A DNA stretch of 34,833 nucleotides from contig CAUDNR010004092.1 in NCBI GenBank assembly GCA_958430865.1, positions 11,880-46,712 on the forward strand, in the 5' to 3' direction. The notes beneath the pieces are model-generated. The model worked only from the letters and a program-made list of their open reading frames with translations. It made no database searches and had not been told where the DNA came from. Below, piece after piece: positions 10,948 through 20,334 of this stretch (its first letter is position 1; each line of letters begins with the position of its first letter). Source of the stretch: Entrophospora sp. SA101. Lineage: Eukaryota; Glomeromycota; Glomeromycetes; Entrophosporales; Entrophosporaceae. A program made the position numbers and the translations under genes.

Positions 10948-11234
10948 TAATTATTGTTATTGTTATTATTGTTACTATCGCTGTTATTGTAAGAAGTAGT
11001 AGTAGTAGTAGTAATATAAAAAATAATTATTATAATGGACAATACATTCAAAGAAAGAAAAAAAAAGAAAAAGTCGTTGAAACTTGGTAGTTTATAAATT
11101 ATGTTATATTAAAGAATTAAAAAAAAACAAAATAGGAATTCAAAATTAAAAAAAAAAATCTATATCATGTGTAAAGTTACACAAATTAATTTTATTTTTA
11201 ATCAATCTCCACATTATGTCAGAAATTGTAAAGT
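10948..11234. promoter_or_regulatory. Divergent promoter region QCR7 / cobalamin adenosyltransferase
   Basis: Only 287 bp separate the two start codons, so both promoters must overlap here. It carries TTATTG repeats (10951-10990), an AGT trinucleotide run (10995-11013) and A-runs near 11110-11155. If the adenosyltransferase starts at the internal ATG at 11385, the gap is 437 bp. The regulatory role is inferred from arrangement. Confidence 0.45.
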
Positions 11235-12252
11235 ATGTTATTTCATAATATTAATAAGATTTTTAGTAAAAATAGCATTGATGGTAGTTGTAGTTATAAT
11301 GGCAGTTGTAGAAGAATTTCATATTTTATCTCGCGAATTATTACATCGACAACCAACAACAACCAGACTTCTTCATTGGTCTTTATGAGACCACCACCAT
11401 TAATATTATTATCACAACCACAATCACATTTGAAACCATTAGCATTAACATTATCGTCAACAAAAAAATCAACTTTTTTGAAAGATCAACAAAGAATGAT
11501 TGGTTCTCAAAGGTTAGAGACAATTACTACTATACTCAAAAAAGATTTTCTAACAACGACAAAGCAAATAACACTTTAAAAAAAGTTACATCAAAAAAAA
11601 AAAAAAATAGAGAGAAAGAGAGTGGGGGAAAAAAAAACATCTTGATACAGCCATGTTATTCAATCAATTATCTTGCATTCAATAATAGCATTCATTCATT
11701 CATTTATTGTTTATTTTAGTGACAAACCCAAAAAATCCAAAGTTTACACCAGAACTGGTGACAAAGGTAAGTTGCTATACACGATTTATATTTTTTCTTA
11801 GTTTTAAATTAACAAAAAATGATTTGATATGAATATACAGGAACATCAAGTCTTTATAATGGTGAACGAAGATCTAAAGATGATCCTATATTTGATGCGT
11901 TAGGAACTATCGATGAATTAAATTCTAGTATAGGGTAATTATAAAGAGGGTGGGTGTGTAGGAAATTAAATAAAAATAGTTGATAATTATTTTTAAATTA
12001 ATGTTTTGTTTTTTTTTTTTTTTTTTATAAAAAACATTTAGAATTGCAAATTTTTATTGTAAAAAAGCAGGAAATTCATTGATAGAAAATTTAATTGAGA
12101 TACAATGTAACTTGATTCAAGTTATGTCAAATGTTGCAACACCAAGAAGCAATTCAAATGATTCCAAAATAAGTTAATTGATTATATTGCCTTTTAATTT
12201 TAATTTGGAAAGTAATAAATATTTTGGAACTAACAAATTGAATTGAATAAAT

Positions 12253-12297
<45 letters not shown>

Positions 12298-12919
12298 AAT
12301 AATGATTGCGGCAATTATAATAATAATATAATAGATTACACATCTTTCGAAGAAGAAAATATTGCTAAATTGGAGTCTTTGATTGATAAATATGATTCAG
12401 CAAGTATCAAAACTTATACATTGCATAGTATGTATATGTTTAATTTTACCATTCATGCTAATGTTTTGGTTTTAATTTCTTAGGAGCTTCCACCTTTAAA
12501 GTATTTTATTTTGCCATCTGGAAGCGAGAGTGCTGTGTTTCTACATCAATGTAGATCGGTCGGTAAACCATCTCTTAATTTATCATTATATATACATATA
12601 TATATATAATGTTGAATATGATAATAATATAGATTTGCAGAAGAGCTGAACGTGTCACAACACCATTAGTTGTATCTGGTACAGCGGATCAAACTGTTGG
12701 AAAATATTTAAACAGGTAGGTATTTTTTTAAAAATAAAATTATAATTATGATGATAATAATAGTGGTGACTAAATAGTTTTTTTAATAAAAAAAAATTTT
12801 TTTCCAGATTAAGTGATTTCTTTTTTGTTGCAGCAAGATATGCTTCACAATTTGAAGATCAAACTGAAAATATCTACATTCAAAAAAATCTAGTAACAAG
12901 AGATTTGAAAAAAGAATGA
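11235..12919 (+). CDS. MMAB: ATP:cob(I)alamin adenosyltransferase, mitochondrial-type PduO/MMAB family (eight exons)
   Basis: Exons are 11235-11512, 11720-11766, 11841-11934, 12042-12172, 12335-12399, 12484-12558, 12633-12715 and 12808-12919. They join in frame to 294 residues. The enzyme transfers the adenosyl group of ATP to reduced cobalamin, making the cofactor of methylmalonyl-CoA mutase. Landmarks are [20 protein letters not shown] (101-120, the ATP-binding N-terminal motif), [13 protein letters not shown], the [13 protein letters not shown] block, and CRRAER (232-237) followed by [15 protein letters not shown]. All match human MMAB/PduO. Residues 1-95 are basic, Ser/Thr-rich and poor in acidic residues, as in a mitochondrial presequence; an alternative start is the ATG at 11385. 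Intron 5 needs a GC donor (GCAAGT at 12400), since no GT donor keeps the frame. The intron 6 donor (GTCGGT) is weak. Confidence 0.92.
12252..12300. repeat. (CAA)n microsatellite in intron 4 of the adenosyltransferase gene
   Basis: About 14 CAA units, then AAT units, inside the 12173-12334 intron. It is removed by splicing under the proposed model. Confidence 0.9.
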
Positions 12920-14069
12920 TCAAGTATTTCTATTTGCTTGGTTGATCTTACGTACATTTGAAAAAAAATCTGTGGTGAATATAATAGAAACTAAATAAAA
13001 TTTATTTTCCGTTACTACTGCACGTCGATGATCCCAATTTAATATATCGTAAATCATGTGGGGCAAAATTTAGTGGAGTTTCCACATTCCAAAAACAAAT
13101 AATTTTCGACGAGTTAGATATTGCCAGACAAAAAGATAATGAAATAAGCAAAAAAAAAAAAAAACCAAATTAAATAAAGATACATACCACAGATAGTTTC
13201 ATGTTGATATATAAGAAAAAGTCTTCAATATTTATAAGAACATAATGGTACACATTTTAAGACAATTTTTGTGAACCTTTGTTTATATATGCTTGATTTT
13301 ATCAGACAATGTAAATAAACACTACATCAACCATTCTATTTTGATAATCGTTCATATTCCACCTTGTGTTTGGACATTATAAAAGCATTACCAATTAACT
13401 CATCTTCAGGCAAAAAAACCTCACCCCAAAATTACAAATCCTTTAATAATCATTGCTAAACAATTTTATTTATAAAGCAAATAATAAAAAAAAATTTCAA
13501 ATTTTCATCAATAGCATTTAAAAAATGCTTACTTTCGAAAGCGAGCTTTTTTGTGGGTTGTTAATTGGGCTTTTCCATGGCATCAATTATTTATCTCAAT
13601 TCATTTAAAGACATAAAGGTCTAGCATGTTAATACTTGAGTTTTAAAATTATCATCAATAGGAAAGAAATTTGATCATAAATAAGGAGGAAGCGAAGGAG
13701 GAAGTAAATAATTTATAATCACAATCTAGAATTGCTACTATTATAATATTAATAGTAATAAAAAAAAATGATAGGCAACTATTAATATTTGATTTAATTC
13801 ACATCCAAAAATATTGTCATTGCCTTTAAATGATATATTAATAATGTTCAATTAACCAATCCAATTAAACCTTATATGGTGAAATAGGTCTAAAAATTTT
13901 TTTATTATATATACAGACTTCATGTGAAAAGAATTACATTCAATACAATGTATTCAGTTCGACTAGAACATGTATTTGATCACCAAGTTCACCAGACACA
14001 ACACAAAACATCCAGATGTGTAAAATAATTAAAAATTATTATTATTATTCCTCCATCCATATAAATTGA
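12920..14069. other. Intergenic region with one short coding-like stretch
   Basis: Mostly AT-rich filler downstream of the adenosyltransferase. On the minus strand near 13343-13425 a short frame reads EVFLPEDELIGNAFIMSKHK and then VEYERLSK before a TAG. It is well ordered but not recognised. It might be the C-terminal piece of the kinase relic on the same strand further right, or another fragment. Confidence 0.35.
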
Positions 14070-15152
14070 TTAAATATTGTATGCTTGCAAGGCTTGATCA
14101 GATGTCATTCTTTGATCTTTATCTACCTGACTAGGGTTGTGTTGGTCTGGTCCGGTCTGGTTTCGGTCCCAAAAGACTGGTCTTTAGATGCAGTCTTTGG
14201 GACTGGTTAAAGATTGTTTAAAGGATTTTGATGTGAATCACATATTGCAAAGTAGCTTTTTGGTCAATCTTGATTATCTTACATTTTATGACCAGGTTCA
14301 AATTAACTTTTTAATTACACTCATCAATTATTTTATTCTACAAATTTATCCTGCTTATTACCTAGAAATCTTTGGCAACAAATAATAACGAATTTAACTA
14401 TTTTTGTTCCTTTTGTTCCACCAAATTTATTAATAAAAATATAAATAAATAAAAATATGGTAGGATCAAAAGCAGCAATCATTGTACACCATTCCTCTTT
14501 CTCTGCTACACTAATTGACTATAAATCACAAATTATCCAATTTATCACAGCTTCATCACGTTTTTTCTGGTCAATTGAATTATGAAGGTCATTACGATAT
14601 TGATGTAAAGTTCTTTGTATTTTGAGTGCAATAATTGAATGTATTTGTTTCGGATGTCTTCATAAAGTAGTAACACCACTAGTTTTGAAAATTGGCTTCG
14701 ATAAAACATAATAATAATAAAAATTCCCCCAAAAAAAGATAAAACCGGTGAGATAATTTTTATTGTTCAAAATTTCTTTATTAAGAAAGATCAGCTGGTC
14801 CTAAAATTTAGGACCGTGGTTCAAAGGACCAGTTCAAAGACCAACACAACCTTACACCTGACACAATTTAAGAACAAAATCATAACAGTTTCAATTTCAT
14901 CAATATCAATTCTAATTGATTTAAATGTAGAAAAATCTAGGTCACCTTTCATTATATTGTCATAAAGCTCCTCTAATTTTAGCGTGATTATTAACATTTC
15001 AAGGATGTTTTTGTGACAACATATGGTAATTTTACTATTCCAAATGACCAGATATCAATGGATTTGTCATATTTCACATTGAGCAGTATCACCATCACCA
15101 TTACTATCTGTTGTAAATGTCAAGATTCTATCTTTGAACGCCTTGGCAAGTT
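14070..15152 (-). pseudogene. CaMK-like protein kinase relic split by a transposon
   Basis: The minus strand from 15152 down reads fragments of a kinase C-lobe. LLNVKYDKSIDIWSFGIV (subdomain IX, DIWSFG) comes first. Then LEELYDNIMKGDLDFSTF and IDIDEIETVMILFLNCV follow, and, on the far side of an inserted element, QVDKDQRMTSDQALQAYNI ending at 14070. The last piece is the subdomain XI 'VDPxKRMTxDQAL' motif of Ca2+/calmodulin-dependent-type kinases. Several frameshifts and stops separate the fragments. The N-lobe, catalytic loop and DFG are not found to the right. The 14132-14854 MITE interrupts it exactly between subdomain X and XI sequence. The kinase identity is from motif recognition; the CaMK group is likely but not certain. 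Confidence 0.65.
14132..14854. mobile_element. hAT-type MITE with 8-bp target duplication
   Basis: Ends are inverted: the left starts TAGGGTTGTGTTGGTCT. The right end, reverse-complemented, starts TAAGGTTGTGTTGGTCT. The flanks are tacctgac (14124-14131) and cacctgac (14855-14862), an 8-bp duplication with one mismatch, which is the hAT hallmark. GGTCC/GGTCT words recur next to both ends. The 723-bp interior has no transposase reading; a 65-codon plus-strand frame at 14188 is without recognisable content. It was inserted into a kinase relic. Confidence 0.82.
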
Positions 15153-15159
15153 CAGGTAA

Positions 15160-15355
15160 ATGAATAAAACAAATAAAATCAATAATTCAAACAAAACAAA
15201 TGAAAATGAATAAAATGAACAAAATGAATAAAACAAATAAAACGAACAAAACGAACAAAGTTAATAAAATCGAACAATGTGAATAAAAGTGAATAAAACA
15301 AATAAAACGAACAAAGTGAATAAAACAAATAAAAACGAATAATTCGAATAAAAGC
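15160..15355. repeat. Degenerate short tandem repeat (GAATAAAACAAATAAAACGAACAAA type)
   Basis: About 190 bp of alternating GAATAAAAC, AAATAAAAC and GAACAAA words of 7-10 bp, imperfectly repeated. It begins at the right edge of the kinase relic and has no coding capacity. Confidence 0.8.
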
Positions 15356-15654
15356 GAAACCTGTATTACGAATAGAAAATATTACTATGCATAAATATTA
15401 AAATCAAAAAACAACAAACAAATAGCTTTTATTGCGAAATAATTAATTTTGTTCCTTTGGCGGTGTTAATGATCGAATCGATCACACAGGTAATAGCCAA
15501 TTCAAACAACAACATTGTTTTATAAAATTTAAAGAATTTTAATGTTGCAAATTTTTTTGATACGTCAATTTCAGTCCAAAATCAATCATACAGTATTTAT
15601 ATACTTTAAAGTTTCTTTATTTCTCTTTTTGATATATTTAGTATTTTATTAATT

Positions 15655-15711
15655 GCAATGGACCAACCCAAAGTCCATCAGTTCTCAATGGACCGGTCAA
15701 TTTGCCGACCC
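15655..15711. mobile_element. Probable solo hAT-like terminus
   Basis: Read on the minus strand from 15711 this begins CAGGGTCGGCAAATTGACC and continues with two GGTCC words and TTGGGTTGGTCC. CAGGG plus subterminal GGTCC words is the style of hAT ends, and resembles the sub-ends of the 14132-14854 MITE. The matching opposite end was not found between 14855 and 15650, so it is a broken copy. Confidence 0.4.
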
Positions 15712-17337
15712 TGATCTAATGCTATATGATGTACGCATTATAATCAGAAATCAACTTATAATGATAATAATAATGAATTCATATTGTGGTGTTGACAAAT
15801 GTCATTAATTCAGTTATAACAAGCATAAGTTAAATATAATTTTGTCCAGTAAAGATGGAAATGATTTTTTAAATATAAAATCCACGTTAATATATGGATT
15901 AATTAACTGGAAAGTTATTTTTTATATATCCACTCAAAAGTGGAGCGACCTTTTCTAATATTAAAGAACATTTTAGTAATGAAATTTTGTAAACATGTTA
16001 GTAAATGGTCTTTTCTACAAATAAATATAGCTTATGCTTACTTCTATAGCATGTCACGTGAAATATCAAATAATGTTTTTTCTTTTTTCTAATTGCCAGT
16101 GTTTCTTATTGAGGTACCAATAATTTTTTGTCATTCATGAATAGCTACCATTACACTATAATTAATATTAAATTTTGTCTTTAATCTGTTTGGTTGATTT
16201 ATAGTTATCTTTAATGGCTTTTTGATTCAAAATTACCTACCTCTCTCTCTTCAAAATATGTATTTCTTTGTTACTATTGTTCTGGAAAACCCATGGTTTT
16301 ACTGAATTTACTTTTGAAACTTCATATCTTTACTTGCAGTTAAATCTGACAACTTTTATCAAAAATTTTAATGTCTATGAAGATTAACATCTCACAAGTG
16401 ATATCAATTTGATTTTTTTTTTTTTATTGCTTATTAAGTAAAAATTAATCTTCATATCAAATAATATAATATACCGAAGTTTCACCACATATAAACAAAC
16501 CAAAAAAAAATGTAGTATAAGTAAAAAATGCGTCCCACGTTTAAATCTAGTTACTTTTAAAATTTTAGAGCATTTGGTAAATTAATTGATGAGAAAAAAA
16601 AATAGAAATAAAACCGTAGAAAATTTTACAAAACAATAAACTATTTTTAAATTTATTGTATTTTATTTAAAAAAAAAATCAATATCTTGTCACGTTTCCT
16701 TTATTTTATTCCTTTATTTTATCACACCCTTTATGACATACCATTTATTAATCTATTGATTCTTTCTGGACTAATATTAAACCATTCCTATTTTAATAAA
16801 CTGAATAGTCCTATCTCATTTTTTCTGATATAAATTTTCAATGGTGGTGTTTCGACTGCACTTTTGGATCTATTTGGTTTCTCTATATGAAAATTTGGTC
16901 CTTTAAGCCAATAATTTCTCCACATCCAAATTAAGTTAATTGAGTAGCTTTGGGCATTTTAAATTTTCTTTAAAAAAATGAATTAGACATCTCGGCAATT
17001 AATTTACCCAATGTTCTAAAATTTCAATGATTAGCAAGTGTCATTAAACTGAGCGAGACTTTTCATTTATTCTTATGTCAAATCAATTAGACAATTAATT
17101 TAAAATTGTTAAAAAAAAATATTAATATGTATATATATATATAAGAAAAAAAGTTGTTAATAGATTTATAAACTTATAAATATGATGCTTACAAAAAAGT
17201 CCATTATTGATGAAATGTTCTACTAAATCCAGAGAAGCATATCATTCCTTATCAACTAGAAGAAAAAAACTATTGATTTGTAACAGGTTCATGACAAAGT
17301 TAGTTAAGAAGAAATTTTAAGATATATACATGATGAA

Positions 17338-17532
17338 TTAATTGACGAAATCCACATTTTGTCTAACACCCCCAGAAGACATCCACTTCCAATAAACCTG
17401 CCGATGACAAGTCTTAGGCAAGGCATAAGGGAATACTACCAGACCGTATCCAAGATTTGGTCGTGAATTGGAATCAAATATAGTAAAATAAAAAGCAAAG
17501 GTATACGTGTAAATGAGTATGGAAATTAACAT
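17338..17532 (-). CDS. Possible B9-domain-like fragment (weak)
   Basis: A 64-codon frame whose second half reads DSNSRPNLGYGLVVFPYALP and then KTCHRQVYWKW. The pattern D-S-x-x-R-x-x-L-GYG-x-x-x-x-P-x(5)-H-x(5)-W resembles the centre of B9-domain proteins of the ciliary transition zone (B9D2: DSFGRxxLxGYG..HVP..PG.H....TW). A B9 protein would be surprising in a non-flagellated fungus. Other coding-like minus-strand segments lie upstream (17616-18480), but no splice path linking them holds a frame. The similarity is short and by eye; treat as a hypothesis. Confidence 0.22.
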   Translation of the reverse strand: MLISILIYTYTFAFYFTIFDSNSRPNLGYGLVVFPYALPKTCHRQVYWKWMSSGGVRQNVDFVN

Positions 17533-17615
17533 GAATTATAAATGATATGGATAGAAGGTTTATTTGTAAACATACTTGTGAATGAAACTGTTTCAAATGT
17601 ATAATGATTTTATAC

Positions 17616-18480
17616 AGATAGATTTATCAACGATATTTGCAACATGTAAATAGTTGTATTGCAATTATAGTTAAATTTCTGCACTTCCACCTCGTCGGGA
17701 AACTTGACGAGATAGATTTTCAATGTCTCGTAAATGGATTTATCTAAAAACAAAATTAAGAAAAGAACTTAATTAATCTCAAAGCATGATAATTCATTAC
17801 TTACGTTGGCTTTGGATTCAATTCTGTTAAAATGCAAAATTTTAAAAGAATTATGCTGCTGAAAATCAAAATTGGTTTTTCACGCTCATAATCTTGCAAA
17901 TTATTTCATCAAAGGACCTCTAAACATCCAACTGTTTCATAATATATATAAAAAAAAATACCGGTGAATTTTGAAAATACCATAAAACCAAACTTGCCAT
18001 ATCCAGGCTTCTTTTTCAGGTAACTTTCTCCACGTGCGAACACTACCTCTTTGCCTGCAAATTAAAAAGGCTTTATCATGCTTTGAGTCTCTATCATTCG
18101 TTAAAATTATTCTACCTGATTAGCAGATAAACACACAGTCAATATAATAGTTGGAGACAAATTCAGGCTATCAACTAAAAAAAATTTTTTGGTCTCTGCT
18201 TTAACACTTGCCTAATTTCAGTTATATTATCCAATTATAGACACACGGATGTTCTCCTTTTCCTTACCTTCAATTGCCTTGAGTGAAGTTTCGTCCATGT
18301 ACTTTGAAATTCTATTTTCATTGATATTTGCGACTATCACAATCAAAACTTACCAAGTAAAAATTGCAGATAGCCTTTAAAATCACTATACAAACTGTTT
18401 TGGAAATTCCAAAAGAGTTTCGGATCACAACATTAGTTCAGGATTAAGGGAAGAGGTCTTCAAGACGAACACAGCTTCTA
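17616..18480 (-). pseudogene. Cluster of coding-like minus-strand segments, unidentified gene or relic
   Basis: Ordered from the right: CCDPKLFWNFQNSLYSDFKG before a GTAAG donor (about 18431-18352). Then MDETSLKAIEG with a GTAAGG donor (18298-18266). Then, after a TTTGCAG acceptor, KEVVFARGESYLKKKPGYGK (about 18054-17990). Last, after a TTTTTAG acceptor, SIYETLKIYLVKFPDEVEVQ (about 17742-17683). Splice signals are good and the segments are protein-like, and the 18266/18054 junction keeps the frame. The later junctions run into stops in every combination I tried. So this is either a gene whose exons I have not resolved or a decaying one. No family is recognised. Confidence 0.3.
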
Positions 18481-18832
18481 GTTGATAGAACGATAGGGAA
18501 ATGACTGGGTTTAAGGGTTGGACTTATTGACCCAAATCGGAAGGGGGCAAAAGACTTCCTGGCAACTGGAGCGAGTTAGCACATGTTTTTGAGGTTTATC
18601 CTGGAGAGGATTGGAGCTTTTGCTGTCAAAAGATAGCATGGTATTTATATGTATGTAAATACTCATTTGGGAGTATCATAGGGATTCACTTATTAACATA
18701 CAATATATTATTAAAAAAAAATATTAAAATATATATTCTAATTTGGACCGCTGAAAAGTCACATGACCGAGATAATTTAATTGAACAAGTGTCGTCGTTA
18801 CACGTACAAATAACATATATACAACAAATCTA

Positions 18833-19094
18833 AAATGGATAATTAATATGGCAGGCTTGGATGTAAAAGCAAGAAATTAATTTTTTAAAAGAATTAAACT
18901 ACTATTTCTGGAAAACAAAAATTCAATTCATTTTTTTTAATTATCTTATCTTGAAATCTAAACAAATAAGGAACTAGCGAATTCTAGAAAAAAAATTTTT
19001 TTTTTATTAATTATATTAACGATAAGTAATCACATCTTATCGACTGTTAATTTAAACAAAAGGATTTTTACAAATTAAAAAAAAAAATAAAGTA

Positions 19095-19126
<32 letters not shown>

Positions 19127-19542
19127 AAATAAATATCTAATATCTAACCATAAATGCGCGCGTTCTTAAATAATATGTATAATAACGGCAGTGTTGATAC
19201 TAATTGGTAAATAAGCGAGCGATGATAATTGTTTATTGCTATTTTAATAAATTAAACCTCTCGGCCAACATATCATTTATCTCCATTTAACAATCATGAC
19301 AATTATCATCATATAAATAAATAATAATAAAATCTTAACTTGATTTAAACCAGATTTTTTTTTTTTTTGAGAATATATATACGAACCAATCAATAAATCA
19401 TAATCGCGTAAAAAGTAAATAAAATACAAATAAACATAAATTGTGTAATGGGGTTATATATATTTTAGGGTTATGAATTACTCGGTATTTCTTTTTGAAT
19501 TTCTGAATTTAAAATTTAAATTTCAAAATTCAAACCTGTTTT
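18833..19542. other. AT-rich region 3' of the HMG gene
   Basis: It holds an (AAAT)n microsatellite at about 19093-19136 and long A/T runs. I see no gene. The part just right of it is the 3' flank of the HMG-box gene. Confidence 0.5.
19093..19136. repeat. (AAAT)n microsatellite
   Basis: About eight AAAT units plus a variant, between the unassigned segments and the HMG-box gene. Confidence 0.85.
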
Positions 19543-20334
19543 TTAGTATTTATCAGCGGTGGTTGTCGTTGTTGCGGGAATATAATTACTTAGTGGATTG
19601 TTGTATATTGAATGGATGTTATTATCGTAATTACCATCATTATTTGTAATGATGATACCATTAGGAACTGCAGTTGAATCCAATTCAAATAATTGTTGAT
19701 CACTTATTGCAGAAAAATCAAAATCGCTTAACAAAACAGTATTATCATTATTATTTGTAATAATGAAACCATCATTGCTATTATTGTAAATCGATCTTTG
19801 GTTTTGAAGGGGTTGCAGTTGCGTCGACTGATGATTTTGTTGTAATTGGAATTGCACCCGTAATTTTGCTTTTTGATGTTGTTGTTGAATTTTATTAGTT
19901 TCACGAAGATATCGTTGATTTTGTATCTCGTTAACTCTATCAGCCAATCTTTCATAAACTTGCTTCTCTTGCACTGAGGCATTCTTCCACATTATTCCAG
20001 TCACCTTGCTGATTATTCTCATATTACACGATCCAATTCGTTTCGCTTCTTGATGTACATTTTTTCTACATAATAAAAATGCATTTTGTGGTCGTTTTGG
20101 TTTTCGAAACATTAAATTTGTGGGCTTTAATTTGGTTATGAGTGTGGTGGGTGTTGGCGAGTTGGTGTCGGTGGTGGGCGTAGAAGATACGGTGGGATAA
20201 GAAGTGGTTGTAGCTAAAAGCTTTGCAATAAAAATTTCTGGGTCGTCATAATACGGTGGGAATATATTACCACGATCAAGTTTATGAATTAGATTCTTTG
20301 CTAAATCTTCGATTGTAAAATTTCCTGTTGTCAT
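19543..20334 (-). CDS. MATA_HMG-type HMG-box transcription factor
   Basis: A single-exon 263-residue frame. The HMG box spans about residues 79-145. It opens with PKRPQNAFLLCRKNVHQEAK, followed by NMRIISKVTGIMWKNASVQE and then KQVYERLADRVNEI. RPxNAFxLxR, 'ISKxxGxMWK' and the closing basic/aromatic helix are the hallmarks of the sequence-specific MATA_HMG class of fungal mating-type and related regulators. This class binds the DNA minor groove and is strongly expanded in Rhizophagus (established knowledge). The N-terminus has a Thr/Ser/Pro-rich linker (about 41-65). The C-terminus is Gln- then Asn/Asp-rich, a likely activation or disordered region. There is no homeodomain partner nearby, so nothing marks this as a mating-type locus. 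The ATG at 20334 follows a T-rich leader. Confidence 0.9.
   Translation of the reverse strand: MTTGNFTIEDLAKNLIHKLDRGNIFPPYYDDPEIFIAKLLATTTSYPTVSSTPTTDTNSPTPTTLITKLKPTNLMFRKPKRPQNAFLLCRKNVHQEAKRIGSCNMRIISKVTGIMWKNASVQEKQVYERLADRVNEIQNQRYLRETNKIQQQHQKAKLRVQFQLQQNHQSTQLQPLQNQRSIYNNSNDGFIITNNNDNTVLLSDFDFSAISDQQLFELDSTAVPNGIIITNNDGNYDNNIHSIYNNPLSNYIPATTTTTADKY

Larger units (their letters stand above)
15153..17337. other. Intergenic region with minisatellite and a solo transposon end
   Basis: This contains the AATAAAACGAAC-type tandem tract (15160-15355) and a likely hAT terminus (15655-15711), both listed separately. The rest is AT-rich with homopolymer runs, and I see no gene in it. Confidence 0.5.

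Noticed and set aside
11167..11388. 73-codon plus-strand frame overlapping the adenosyltransferase start
   Set aside because: A different frame from the spliced gene with no domain. The 11235 frame splices in phase into the conserved motif, this one does not.
14188..14385. 65-codon plus-strand frame
   Set aside because: It lies inside the non-autonomous hAT MITE and is without recognisable transposase content.
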